From Pedobacter sp. Leaf170 (GTDB lineage: Bacteria; Bacteroidota; Bacteroidia; Sphingobacteriales; Sphingobacteriaceae), in assembly GCF_920984665.1 (NCBI RefSeq), contig NZ_CAKLBP010000002.1, forward strand, positions 1-64,000: 64,000 bases of DNA. Reading direction: 5' to 3'. The position numbers were made by a program, and so were the translations under genes. The notes beneath the pieces are model-generated. The model was given only the letters and a program-made list of their open reading frames with translations, searched no databases and had not been told where the DNA came from. Below are positions 1 through 8,777 of this stretch, piece after piece. Each line of letters opens with the position of its first letter. The first letter of the stretch is position 1.

Positions 1-47
1 GACATCCGCCGTTCTGATTTTTTTACCCTTCCTTTCGGTTGGGAGTG

Positions 48-78
48 CAAAGGTAAGAATCTTTTTTTAACTTCCAAA
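48..78 (-). promoter_or_regulatory. rrn-type promoter, copy 1 (most downstream)
   Basis: Read on the minus strand, TTTG (78-75) is followed after exactly 19 bases by TACCTTTG (55-48), matching the Bacteroidota -33/-7 consensus TTTG...TAnnTTTG. The start site would lie near base 40, and transcription leaves the window at base 1. The sequence just after the -7 box (GCACTCCC) resembles the GCA-CCC-rich start region often seen at Bacteroidota rRNA and tRNA promoters. The gene served is outside the window; an rRNA operon or other stable RNA is inferred. Confidence 0.65.
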
Positions 79-176
79 TAAAATAAATTTTATTTCTTCG
101 TCGCCTTTTTCTTCTTAATCCCTCTTTTCAATATTTGTTCTTTTTCAGAACACCTGCTTCCTTCCGAAGTGGGTTG

Positions 177-207
177 CAAAAGTAGAAAACTTTTCTCAAT
201 CACCAAA
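177..207 (-). promoter_or_regulatory. rrn-type promoter, copy 2
   Basis: On the minus strand TTTG (207-204), 19 bases, then TACTTTTG (184-177), followed by CAACCCACTTCGGAAG. It has the same spacing, -7 box class and downstream GC-rich motif as the copies at 48-78 and 280-310, so the three behave as tandem promoters for one leftward transcript. Confidence 0.65.
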
Positions 208-279
208 TTTTATTTGAAAATAATTCCGGTAACCTTTTTTCATCTTTTCAACCTTTTCCTCTTCCTCCGAAGCGGGATG

Positions 280-310
280 CAAAAGTAGGAAAATTATCCG
301 CTTGCGCAAA
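280..310 (-). promoter_or_regulatory. rrn-type promoter, copy 3 (most upstream)
   Basis: On the minus strand TTTG (310-307), 19 bases, then TACTTTTG (287-280), followed by CATCCCGCTTCGGAGG. The downstream motif is nearly identical to copy 2 (CCCRCTTCGGARG), which suggests the promoters arose by duplication of a segment a little over 100 bp long. Confidence 0.65.
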
Positions 311-537
311 GCCAGGGCCGCTTTTATTTGGATGGACAGTGGTAACTGCATGGATTTCAGGGAGAAAAATTTGAAACTTTTTTGATTCTGGTTTGTTTAG
401 GGCGGGTTTCTGTGGTAAATTGATTGTTCAGGGTTGCAGGTGATTGCATAGGCGCCTATCATTTCCCGCTGACGTTCGCAGATAAAATAGCGCAGATTGA
501 ATAGGATTTTAAAGCTTAATGGATAAGTTTTCACTAC

Positions 538-1165
538 CTAAGGAATCTAAGATAATCCAAGTAGCGAGTGTAAGCTCCATGTCTTGATACTCGATACGAA
601 ATACTATATACTAAGTACTATCGACTTAAAACTAGTTCACCATCTAAGGAATCTAAGATCATCCAAGTAGCGAGTGTAAGCTCTATGTCTAAGTACTCTA
701 TAATTAAATACTATATACTAAGTACTATCGACTTAAGACTAGTTCACCATCTAAGGAATGTAAGGTCAACCAAGTAGCGAGTGTAAGCTCTATGTCTAAG
801 TACTCTATAATTAAATACTATATACTAAGTACTATCGACTAATGACTAAATCCACCATCTAAGGAATGTAAGGTCATCCAAGTAGCGAGAGTAAGCTCTA
901 TGTCTAAGTACTCTATAATTAAATACTATATACTAAGCATTATCGACTAAAGACTAGTTCACCATCTAAGGAATGTAAGGTCATCCAAGTAGCGAGTGTA
1001 AGCTCTATGCTTGATACTCGATACTTAATACTATATACTAAGCACTATCGACTTAAGACTAGTTCACCATCTAAGGAATGTAAGGCAATCTAAGTAGCGA
1101 GTGTAAGCTCTATGTCTTGATACTCGATACTTAATACTTGATACTAGCTTCTTAATACTTGATAC
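538..1165. repeat. Tandem repeat, six units of about 107 bp
   Basis: Units begin with CTAAGGAAT at 538, 644, 751, 859, 966 and 1071, giving periods of 106, 107, 108, 107 and 105. Each has a well-conserved first half (CTAAGGAATSTAAG, then CAAGTAGCGAG and GTAAGCTC) and a second half built of imperfect TACT-spaced words such as TTGATACTCGATACTTAAT and CTATATACTAAG. The last unit decays after about 1150. No long open frame or stable hairpin runs through it. Function is unknown. Confidence 0.9.
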
Positions 1166-1441
1166 TAACTACTGATTGGAAAACGGACAGATGTAAAATA
1201 AACCCGGGCGGAATGAAAAACCCGCAGGGAAGCGCAGCGAACCGAGGATTTGAAATGCAGAACGGGACGAACGTTAATTGGAAAACAGGAACATGCTTTT
1301 CAAAAAAAGATATTAATTATGTTTTAACTTATAAAGCAGATAAGAACATTTAAGATGTGTGTTCTGCTATTATTTACTGATACTTAGTTATTGTGTTTTG
1401 AAATTTGAATATTGAGAAATGCGCATTGGTTATTGTTACTT

Positions 1442-3022
1442 TTAAATAATTTTTAGTCGTTCTTCTTCTAAATCTATCTGGTATAATTGCTGGCGGATAA
1501 TTTCTTCGTTAATTTTTGGGTCTTTGTTTAACTCCGTAAGGTAATGCCGCTGGCTCTCTAGCATTTCTACGAAAATTGATTTGGTCTGCTCATTCATCCA
1601 ACTATCATCAGCGGCTTTAGAACGCTCTTCCCATTGCTTTAATATCCTTTCGATACCGGCATGACCCTGTAATTCGTTTTCATATTTAGTTTTAAGCTGC
1701 TCATAAACATGTTGCTTTAGTCCTTGTTTCATGGCCAGCCTGGTCGAATCTTCATTTTCTTCGCTAACGAGAGCATTAAGGAAGTGCATTCTTTTTATGA
1801 AATAGGGTAGGGTTAGGCCCTGTACCAAAAGTGTAAGCAATATAACCACAAAGGTGATAAACAGAATCAGGTTGCGATAGGGGAAAGGCTGATTATTTTC
1901 CATGGTAACGGGAATGGCTAAAGCCGCAGCGAGTGATACCACCCCCCTCATGCCCGTCCACCCGAGTAATAAAGGCATTAGCGCAAGCACCCGGCCAGAG
2001 GTTTTTGGCGCTGCACCCGGACGGAAGATTAAAGTTGCCAGCATTGCGGCATAAGAACTAATGATGCGGGCAGCCACTAAAACGCCGGTAACCAGAACGC
2101 CGTAACCAATAGCCGTACCCAAAGGAATGCCATCGGTTTTTAAACCATCTACAATTTCGGGAAGCTCTAAACCTATCAACAGGAAAACGATGCCGTTTAA
2201 GATAAAAACAAAGCTTTCCCACATGCTGTAGCCCATAATGCGACTGGCGCTGTTTAGGAAAATTAATCGCCTTGCCGACATAAATAAGCCACCGCTTACC
2301 ACGGCCATTACGCCTGAACTATGCAATTGTTCTGCCACCCAATACATAAAATAGGGCTCAATAAGGGTAAGTGCAACATCAGAAGAGGCCTCGGTTGGTA
2401 AGCGTTTATGTGCTTCTACAAAAATCCACCCGAGTAGTAAGCCAATGGCGGCGCCACCAAGTACCATCCATAAAAAACTGGTTGCGGCATCTTGCCAGAT
2501 AAACTGACCTGTACCTACCGCTACCAAACCAAAACGGAAGATAATAAGGGATGATGCATCATTCAAAAGACTTTCGCCCTCCAAAATCGCTGCCGTAGAT
2601 TTAGGAATTTTCACAAACTTCATAATCGCACCGGTACTTACTGCATCGGGTGGAGAAACAATACCTCCCAATAAAAAGCCCAGAGCAATTGTGAAACCAG
2701 GAATGTAATAATTGGCAACCAGTGCTACCGATAGTGCAGTAAAAAAAACCACCAGAAAGGCAAAACTGCCAATTATCCGCCACCATTTTTTCATCTCTTT
2801 AAAAGAGATTGACCAGGCGGCCTCGAATAATAAAGGTGGAAGGAAAATAAAGAAAATAAGATTTGGATCGACCTGAACCCTTGGCATACCCGGTATGAAG
2901 CTTATGAGCAGTCCGCCAGCCACCAATAAAATGGGGTAGGCGATTTTTAGTTTAACCGCCCACATGTTTAACAATACAATTATGGCAACCATCGCCAGGA
3001 AAAAAGGTAGTGTAGAATGCAT
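1442..3022 (-). CDS. Na+/H+ antiporter, CPA1 family
   Basis: This 526-residue inner-membrane protein is predicted to exchange Na+ (or K+) for protons, controlling cytoplasmic pH and sodium. About 12 hydrophobic segments fill residues 1-410. The family-typical motifs SPPDAVSTGAI and LEGESLLNDASSL are present; the acidic residues there belong to the ion-binding core of CPA1 exchangers. A soluble, charged, probably helical tail of about 110 residues follows, as in many NhaP/NHE-like proteins, and may sense the cytoplasm. Its start lies 27 bp after the stop of the bestrophin-like gene, so the two are probably one ion-transport operon. The ion preference cannot be read from sequence. Confidence 0.93.
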   Translation of the reverse strand: MHSTLPFFLAMVAIIVLLNMWAVKLKIAYPILLVAGGLLISFIPGMPRVQVDPNLIFFIFLPPLLFEAAWSISFKEMKKWWRIIGSFAFLVVFFTALSVALVANYYIPGFTIALGFLLGGIVSPPDAVSTGAIMKFVKIPKSTAAILEGESLLNDASSLIIFRFGLVAVGTGQFIWQDAATSFLWMVLGGAAIGLLLGWIFVEAHKRLPTEASSDVALTLIEPYFMYWVAEQLHSSGVMAVVSGGLFMSARRLIFLNSASRIMGYSMWESFVFILNGIVFLLIGLELPEIVDGLKTDGIPLGTAIGYGVLVTGVLVAARIISSYAAMLATLIFRPGAAPKTSGRVLALMPLLLGWTGMRGVVSLAAALAIPVTMENNQPFPYRNLILFITFVVILLTLLVQGLTLPYFIKRMHFLNALVSEENEDSTRLAMKQGLKQHVYEQLKTKYENELQGHAGIERILKQWEERSKAADDSWMNEQTKSIFVEMLESQRHYLTELNKDPKINEEIIRQQLYQIDLEEERLKII

Positions 3023-3049
3023 TTTAAAGCAGGAATATTTTTTAAAGGT

Positions 3050-4066
3050 TTACATCAAAACATCATTAACAGGCTGAATTGGCTTTGGCAATTCTGTTTC
3101 GCCTAAAATCTGCAGCATATCAATTTCGATGGTACGGCAAATAGACAGCATGGGCACATCTGTTGCTAAACCTTCGAAAGGGTTTTCAGAGTAATCGCCT
3201 ATCAGTTCCATCACTACATAAATCCAACCTACAATGGTGCCGAAGGGAATCATGAGCCACACCCCTGCATCGCCCAGCTTGGCAAACTCTGCCACAATGC
3301 CCAAAGGCAATAGAAAAATGAAAATACAATTAAAAACAAAACTCAGGTTGGCATATTGACGAGGCAATGGAAACTTCTTGATACGCTCGGCCCTGCCCTG
3401 GTGATCGTAAAAATCGTTCAGCACGTTCTGCATATCTAACTGCCTGCGCATGTGTAGAAATTTTTGTGCCTCCAGTTCTGCCAGGTGTTGGGCATTTAAG
3501 TTGATGATATAAGTAGCCTTATTTGCCGCATTAGCCCATTCTGCTTCTTGACCAAAATAGTTTTGCTGCTGTTTCTCACTTAAAAAATTTTGAAACTGCC
3601 CGATGCCGAAGCGCTCCTGGCGTTGGGCCGCCAGGCGACCAAAAACATGTTTTAAACTTACATGCTCCCATTGGGTGGGCACAAGCAACTGCTCACGGAG
3701 GGTGTAAAGCCATGCAATGTGTTTATAAATCAGCTTTGTTTTTATGGCTTTAATTTCTGCAGCCGAATGCCCATCCTTCTGTACATAAGCATTTACCATA
3801 ACCGCCCAGCTCCTGCTGCTGTTTACAATAGCACCCCAGATTTTGCGGGCTTCCCAAACCCTATCGTACGACTGGTTATTTTTAAAACCTACATAAAAAG
3901 CCACCGCGGTGCCTATTAAAGATACGGGCAACCAGGGGATAGAAATCCATTGCAAGCCAAGTTTATACAGCCAAGCGATGATAAACATGTAGGAAACCAA
4001 CCACCAGAAATGATGACCTGCAAATTCTAAAAGACCTTTAAGGGTGATGTTTTTTCTAACCAGCAT
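3050..4066 (-). CDS. Bestrophin-like ion channel (UPF0187 family)
   Basis: A 338-residue membrane protein of the bacterial bestrophin family, whose members form pentameric channels. Hydrophobic segments lie near residues 20-40, 43-62, 240-262 and 268-290. The conserved NNQSYDRVWEARKIWG stretch after the second segment and the SENPFEG-like motif near the end (GDYSENPFEGLATDVPM) are hallmarks of the family. It is the first gene of a likely operon with the antiporter downstream, fitting a shared role in ion homeostasis. Bacterial members include cation channels, so chloride should not be assumed. The start ATG is followed by MLVRKNITLKG, which is typical. Confidence 0.93.
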   Translation of the reverse strand: MLVRKNITLKGLLEFAGHHFWWLVSYMFIIAWLYKLGLQWISIPWLPVSLIGTAVAFYVGFKNNQSYDRVWEARKIWGAIVNSSRSWAVMVNAYVQKDGHSAAEIKAIKTKLIYKHIAWLYTLREQLLVPTQWEHVSLKHVFGRLAAQRQERFGIGQFQNFLSEKQQQNYFGQEAEWANAANKATYIINLNAQHLAELEAQKFLHMRRQLDMQNVLNDFYDHQGRAERIKKFPLPRQYANLSFVFNCIFIFLLPLGIVAEFAKLGDAGVWLMIPFGTIVGWIYVVMELIGDYSENPFEGLATDVPMLSICRTIEIDMLQILGETELPKPIQPVNDVLM

Positions 4067-4489
4067 GCTTTAAAAAAAAAATAATCTGAATGCTTTAGCG
4101 GAAAAACTGCTAGGAAGTGTAAAACGGTAAACGTCATCCAGATAATAAATAAATATAATGGTTGCTATCGGGATGACAAAAAGATAGCAGGTTTTTGAAT
4201 AGTTGTGCAAATATAGAATAGCTTTTTGAATATTTTAAATTGGATTTCAACATTGAATCTACAAGTTTCACAATTTCTTAATTGAGAAAGATATGCTGCA
4301 TAGCGGGCAGAAGCAATCTGTTCCGGTACATCGCTGCCTTTAAAAAGTTATAAGAGGCATCTTAAATTTTGAAAATATTGGATTATACAGGCCTATTTAT
4401 CCAATGATCAGCCTTCAAAATTTGTGCATCTAAGCAGGATTAAATACTTTAGCTTTGATAAAAAGAATTTAATAAAAATCCCCTAACCG
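4067..4489. other. Divergent intergenic region
   Basis: This region lies between the leftward bestrophin gene and the rightward HNH gene. A -7-like box TAGCTTTG sits at 4450-4457, about 33 bases before the HNH start, but no TTTG lies 19-21 bases upstream (the nearest is 25 away). Nothing else recognisable is seen. Confidence 0.5.
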
Positions 4490-5449
4490 TTGAGCTCGTT
4501 ATTTCAAAAATACCTTATTGCCTTTGGCAGATTGAAACGCGGTGTTACAAAGTACGGTTTAGCACCACATAAGCCTGTACTTTTATTAAGCTTAATAGAG
4601 CTGATGGAAAAAGGCTTAGTTACGAATAACCAATTTGAAGTAAATGCCGATTTAGTGGCCACCTTTAAAAAAAACTGGCTATTACTGGTGCCTACTTTAC
4701 ATCAACCCGATTTTACGCAACCTTTTTATTATTTACAGAGCGAGAAAATAAATGGTCAATCCTTCTGGCTTTTACAAGCTAATTTAGGGATGCAAATTAA
4801 TGCGCATGTTAAATCTGTTACCCGATTGAGCGAAATCTGTGCATTTGGTTATTTTGATGCTCCGCTATTTTTATTGATGAGCGATGCACAAAATAGGACC
4901 ATTGCCACCAACCTATTGCTTGATGTTTATTTTGCAGAAAGTAAGGCTGCCTTCAATATGGCAAAACAGCAGGGCAAAGGTTACCTACACGATCAGGAAG
5001 ATTTTGTATTAAATGAACCGGAGGCTAAATACAAAAGAGTAATTATAGATACTGAGGAAGATGTATTTGTAAGAAACGGACTGTTTAAAAAGCTGGTGCC
5101 AAAAATTTATGCAAACCAATGCAGTTTTACAGGCATGCAGCTCAGCAGTACATTCGGGCATAGTTTTGTTGATGCCTGCCACATTGTGCCTTTCAGCTTA
5201 ACCCACAATGATAAGGTGACCAATGGCCTAGCACTTTGCCCAAACCTGCATCGTGCTTTTGATAGAGGATTGGTTTCCATTTCTAATGAATACAGCATTA
5301 TGGTTTCTAAACACATTATCGAAAATGATAAACATACTTATGCTTTAGGTAATTTAGCCGGGCGAAAAATACTGTTACCGAATAAACACATTCATTTTCC
5401 TGAAATTGCAGCTGTGGAGTGGCATCGGGAAAATGTTTTTAAAGGTTAA
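4490..5449 (+). CDS. HNH endonuclease (HNH_2-like)
   Basis: A 319-residue predicted DNA endonuclease. Residues 1-160 form an N-terminal domain beginning with FGRLKRGVTKYGLAPHKP, common in this family. Residues 210-262 hold the HNH fold: DACHIVPFS (H231), TNGLALC (N245) and NLHRAFD (H254), the expected metal-binding and catalytic positions. The chosen start is a TTG; there is no upstream ATG in frame. The zinc-ribbon gene starts 7 bp after its stop, and the pair faces the Nudix-helicase operon. Such HNH proteins are often restriction-like or phage-defence nucleases; that role here is inferred from family and neighbours only. Confidence 0.85.
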   Translation: MSSLFQKYLIAFGRLKRGVTKYGLAPHKPVLLLSLIELMEKGLVTNNQFEVNADLVATFKKNWLLLVPTLHQPDFTQPFYYLQSEKINGQSFWLLQANLGMQINAHVKSVTRLSEICAFGYFDAPLFLLMSDAQNRTIATNLLLDVYFAESKAAFNMAKQQGKGYLHDQEDFVLNEPEAKYKRVIIDTEEDVFVRNGLFKKLVPKIYANQCSFTGMQLSSTFGHSFVDACHIVPFSLTHNDKVTNGLALCPNLHRAFDRGLVSISNEYSIMVSKHIIENDKHTYALGNLAGRKILLPNKHIHFPEIAAVEWHRENVFKG

Positions 5450-5456
5450 AATTACA

Positions 5457-5624
5457 ATGATGGAAAATACAGAAATATTCTTCGCATCCGAACAACCAAC
5501 AACTTGCCCGAAGTGTGGCGTAAGAACCGAAATCATAGAGGATAAATCAATAAAGCAAAAACACGTTTGCCTTAATGAAGCATGTAATTATCAATTCATT
5601 TTGGAGTTCGATATTACAATATGA
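5457..5624 (+). CDS. Small zinc-ribbon protein
   Basis: A 55-residue protein with one CPKC knuckle (C17, C20) and a second pair, CLNEAC (C38, C43), enough for a single zinc ribbon. It starts with two consecutive ATG codons 7 bp after the HNH stop. An open frame extends upstream to 5406, but that part overlaps the HNH gene and lacks sense. The gene ends 15 bp from the convergent helicase stop. Its function is unknown; such ribbons usually bind nucleic acid or proteins. Co-expression with the HNH nuclease is inferred from spacing. Confidence 0.65.
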   Translation: MMENTEIFFASEQPTTCPKCGVRTEIIEDKSIKQKHVCLNEACNYQFILEFDITI

Positions 5625-5639
5625 ATTGGGCAGCGCTCA

Positions 5640-8600
5640 TTAACCACTCACTAATTTGGCCGAATCCTTCCACAAGTAATTTGGAATAGGCTCTTGCAAT
5701 TCCCATGTGATAGACATGGGTTTTGAACCTTCATATTTAATGAAATTAGCATCTCCAATAAAAACATAACCTTGGGTATTACCATATTGGTTACTTTTAG
5801 CCTCTCTTACAAAAAGCAATATCTTTTTACCTAACTTCTGGTGATTAATATAAGTTAAGCCTTTGCCACTATCACTTCTGGTTTGATTTTGAGATTGCCA
5901 GTGAAATAAGATCTCGTTAATGGCATAATCATCATATAGCGTAGTGGGAGAGAAATCTTCTTCCGACTTAGTCAGGTCTATAAAAAGTAATTCAGTATTT
6001 AAATCTTTGTTTTCTGCTACACCCTCGTGGTTGCTCGATTGACTGCTTAAAGTACTTAATCTAAAAGCAGCTAATACTTGGTCTCTTGTATACCTAGCAT
6101 GACGTTTCAAAGGCTGTGCATAAGCTAGGTTAGTTAAATCATATTCCTCAAAATCTGTCTTGGCCAAACGATAGTTCAAATAGGAAATCATTTCAGCTAC
6201 ATAAGTTGCATTTCTACCAATTTCTTCAATGCTATCAATAAGGCTGCCGTCTGTATCTTTTTGCCAAAAATCATAGTGCAACATCAATAACATTAGTTCT
6301 TCGGTTTCGGAGAATTTTTTGCCTTTAATCACAAAATTCGCTTTAGCTAAATTAAGTAAAAAAGAAAAATAGCTGTGCGAACTTGTGCTTAACCACTTAT
6401 TCTTCAGCATGGCATAATATAATTTTTGGTTTAATGGATTATAGTTTGCTATTACGTTTGCCTCATCACATAATTTAGACCAGCTGTTTCTCGCATAAAC
6501 CAAATTGATATCTAGGTTATAGATATGCAGGAAATTAGCTAAAGTTAGTGGCAAATCGGTATGTTGCGCATAACTCTTAATTTTATGTATTAGGTTTTTT
6601 CTACTCAGATTAGTAGCCCGTTTAATATTGTCTAAAATAGTCTCTTTAGCCTGCTTCTCCAAAACTATTGCACAGCCCAAAGGCAAATGTGGAAAGTCGT
6701 TTTCAATCTCCTTTTGTACAGTAGTGTTTGTTTTACCTATTAGCGCCCTAAACTTTCCTTCAAAATCGTATTCGGAATGGGCATTACCTACAAAATCCAA
6801 TACAGTAAGTACATCCTTTCCTTCATGTAATCTTAGGCCTCTTCCAAGTTGCTGCAAAAAAATAGTTAAGCTTTCTGTAGGCCTTAAAAACAATAGCGTA
6901 TCTATCTCCGGAATATCTATGCCTTCATTTAAAATATCCACCACAAACAAGTAGTTTATCTGCTTGGTTCGCAAATGCATCAAAGCGAGGCTACGGTTTT
7001 CGCTACTGGTATCACTAATCAAAGCTTTAGATTTCAATCCGGCCTTATTAAATCGTTCGCTCATAAATACCGCATGGTCTTTAGATACACAAAAGCCTAT
7101 CGCGATCAAATCCTCAAAATCTTTAGTGTACTTTTGTAGATTTTTGATAATCTCACCCACTCGTCTATGATTAGCCGTATATACTTTGCTCAATTCACTA
7201 GCTACATATCTTCCTTTTTCCCATCTTACTTGCGATAAGTCTGTGCTATCAGCAATAGCAAAGTACTGAAAAGGTGTGAGCAGTTTCTGGTTTAATGCCT
7301 CCGGCAAACGTATTTCTGCAGCAATATGGTTATCAAAATATGGTAAAATGCTTTCGCCGTCCATACGCTCTGGCGTGGCGGTAAGCCCTAAAAGAATTTG
7401 CGGTGTAAAATACTTAAGCGCCTTTCGATAACTATTAGCGGTAGCGTGGTGCCCTTCATCTACAATAATATAATCGTAATAATCTGTACTTACTTTCATC
7501 AACTCCAACTGATTGTTGAGCGTTTGTACAGAGGCAAAAACGTGTCTCTTATCAGTAAACTCCAATCCATCCACCCAAAGTTCGGCAAAGTTGGCATCAC
7601 GTAAAATATTTCTGAAAGTATGGCGGGCTTGTAGAAGTATCTCTTTTCGATGTGCAATAAAAAGAAAAGTTGCATTAGGGTTTTGCTGCCTAAACCGCTT
7701 AAAATCAAAAGCCGAGATCATGGTCTTTCCAGTACCTGTTGCCGCTACAATAAGGTTTTTAAACCTACCATGAATATGGCGTTCTACTTGTAATTTCTCC
7801 AATACCTCCAATTGGTAATGGTAGGGTTTAATATCAAAAAAGTTAATGATGCCCTCTTCTGCTTTTCCAATCCGATTGTTTTTAATGGCACCGCTAAGCT
7901 TTTCGTAATGGAATTGATCATCGTAAAGTTCAAACTCTGCATGCTGCCAGTAAGATTCGAAAGTCTTCTGAAACTTTGCAATAATGTGGGGAATCTCTTT
8001 AGTCGTAATCTTCACATTCCATTCTAAGCCATCGGTTAAAGCAGACCTCGAAAAGTTGGAAGAGCCAATATAGCCTGTATGAAATCCAGAATTCCTGTAA
8101 AACAGATAAGCCTTAGCGTGCAACCGCTCTTTATCTACATTATAAGAAATCTTAATTTCCGTGTTGGGAAGTTTGGCTAATTCTCTAATCGCCTTCGCAT
8201 CCGTAGCCCCCATGTAGGTGGTAGTAATTACCCTTAACTGGCCACCATTGGCCGTAAAATCTTCAAATGCGGCTTTCAAAATTACTATGGCTTTCCATTT
8301 GATAAAGGAAACTAATAGATCAATGCGATTTGCTGAAGCTATTTCTTTTTTAAGTTCGCTTTCTAAAGACAAACCTACATTGCCACCAGTAAAAAGTTCA
8401 CTTTGTGTAAGTCTGGTCTGTGGAGTAATCTCCTTTAAGCGCAGGTCTAAATCACTATATTGATTGTCTATGGTGGTAAAAACGGCCTTTAGGATTGTTG
8501 CCTCAGCATCTATAATATCATCTTTGAAATCATATTGCGCTATCTCTTGCTGTAAAAGAATTATAATTTTATTCGCAATTTCAATCTGCTTAACAACATC

Positions 8601-8777
8601 TTTTTTAATTAAACTAAATGCCTGCTGCATGGCCGAACTTAAATGTTGGGCCAATATTCTTGAGGCTTCCTCTTTATCTATCGGGGCGGTATTAATATAA
8701 AATGATTGCCTGTCTAAGCTGTCAAGCTTAGCCTTAAGTACCCCTGTAATTAACTGTTCGTATATGCCTAAGTTCAT
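5640..8777 (-). CDS. PLD nuclease-SF2 helicase-DUF3427 fusion protein
   Basis: A 1045-residue protein combining three modules. Residues about 130-285 are a phospholipase-D-like nuclease with a single HKD motif (H220-A-K222, then GSSNFSRS with S239 and N241). Residues about 315-660 are a superfamily 2 helicase: Walker A ATGTGKT (346-352), Walker B DEGH (440-443), TAT (466-468) and QQLGRGLR (642-649). The remaining ~370 residues match the DUF3427 type, ending FVREAK...GYVFIGDANFIKYEGSKPM. The start at 8777 is chosen because its ATG overlaps the Nudix TGA stop (ATGA), although the frame stays open 51 bases further upstream. Single-HKD enzymes act as dimers. The role is probably DNA restriction or repair and is inferred. 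Confidence 0.92.
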   Translation of the reverse strand: MNLGIYEQLITGVLKAKLDSLDRQSFYINTAPIDKEEASRILAQHLSSAMQQAFSLIKKDVVKQIEIANKIIILLQQEIAQYDFKDDIIDAEATILKAVFTTIDNQYSDLDLRLKEITPQTRLTQSELFTGGNVGLSLESELKKEIASANRIDLLVSFIKWKAIVILKAAFEDFTANGGQLRVITTTYMGATDAKAIRELAKLPNTEIKISYNVDKERLHAKAYLFYRNSGFHTGYIGSSNFSRSALTDGLEWNVKITTKEIPHIIAKFQKTFESYWQHAEFELYDDQFHYEKLSGAIKNNRIGKAEEGIINFFDIKPYHYQLEVLEKLQVERHIHGRFKNLIVAATGTGKTMISAFDFKRFRQQNPNATFLFIAHRKEILLQARHTFRNILRDANFAELWVDGLEFTDKRHVFASVQTLNNQLELMKVSTDYYDYIIVDEGHHATANSYRKALKYFTPQILLGLTATPERMDGESILPYFDNHIAAEIRLPEALNQKLLTPFQYFAIADSTDLSQVRWEKGRYVASELSKVYTANHRRVGEIIKNLQKYTKDFEDLIAIGFCVSKDHAVFMSERFNKAGLKSKALISDTSSENRSLALMHLRTKQINYLFVVDILNEGIDIPEIDTLLFLRPTESLTIFLQQLGRGLRLHEGKDVLTVLDFVGNAHSEYDFEGKFRALIGKTNTTVQKEIENDFPHLPLGCAIVLEKQAKETILDNIKRATNLSRKNLIHKIKSYAQHTDLPLTLANFLHIYNLDINLVYARNSWSKLCDEANVIANYNPLNQKLYYAMLKNKWLSTSSHSYFSFLLNLAKANFVIKGKKFSETEELMLLMLHYDFWQKDTDGSLIDSIEEIGRNATYVAEMISYLNYRLAKTDFEEYDLTNLAYAQPLKRHARYTRDQVLAAFRLSTLSSQSSNHEGVAENKDLNTELLFIDLTKSEEDFSPTTLYDDYAINEILFHWQSQNQTRSDSGKGLTYINHQKLGKKILLFVREAKSNQYGNTQGYVFIGDANFIKYEGSKPMSITWELQEPIPNYLWKDSAKLVSG

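Larger units (their letters stand above)
1..1441. other. Gene-free region with promoters and a tandem repeat
   Basis: No convincing protein gene is visible here. From left to right the region holds three minus-strand promoters (48-310), unremarkable AT-rich DNA (311-537), a six-unit tandem repeat (538 to about 1165) and about 275 bases downstream of the antiporter gene in which nothing clear is seen. A 64-codon open frame at 1159-1353 starts inside the decayed end of the repeat, has low-complexity composition and no recognisable domain, so it is not called. Confidence 0.7.

Noticed and set aside
538-1165. CRISPR array
   Set aside because: Units are contiguous and about 107 bp with no unique spacers between short repeats, and no cas gene is nearby.
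1159-1353. 64-codon open frame after the tandem repeat
   Set aside because: It begins in decayed repeat DNA, has no recognisable domain, signal or promoter, and its composition is low complexity.
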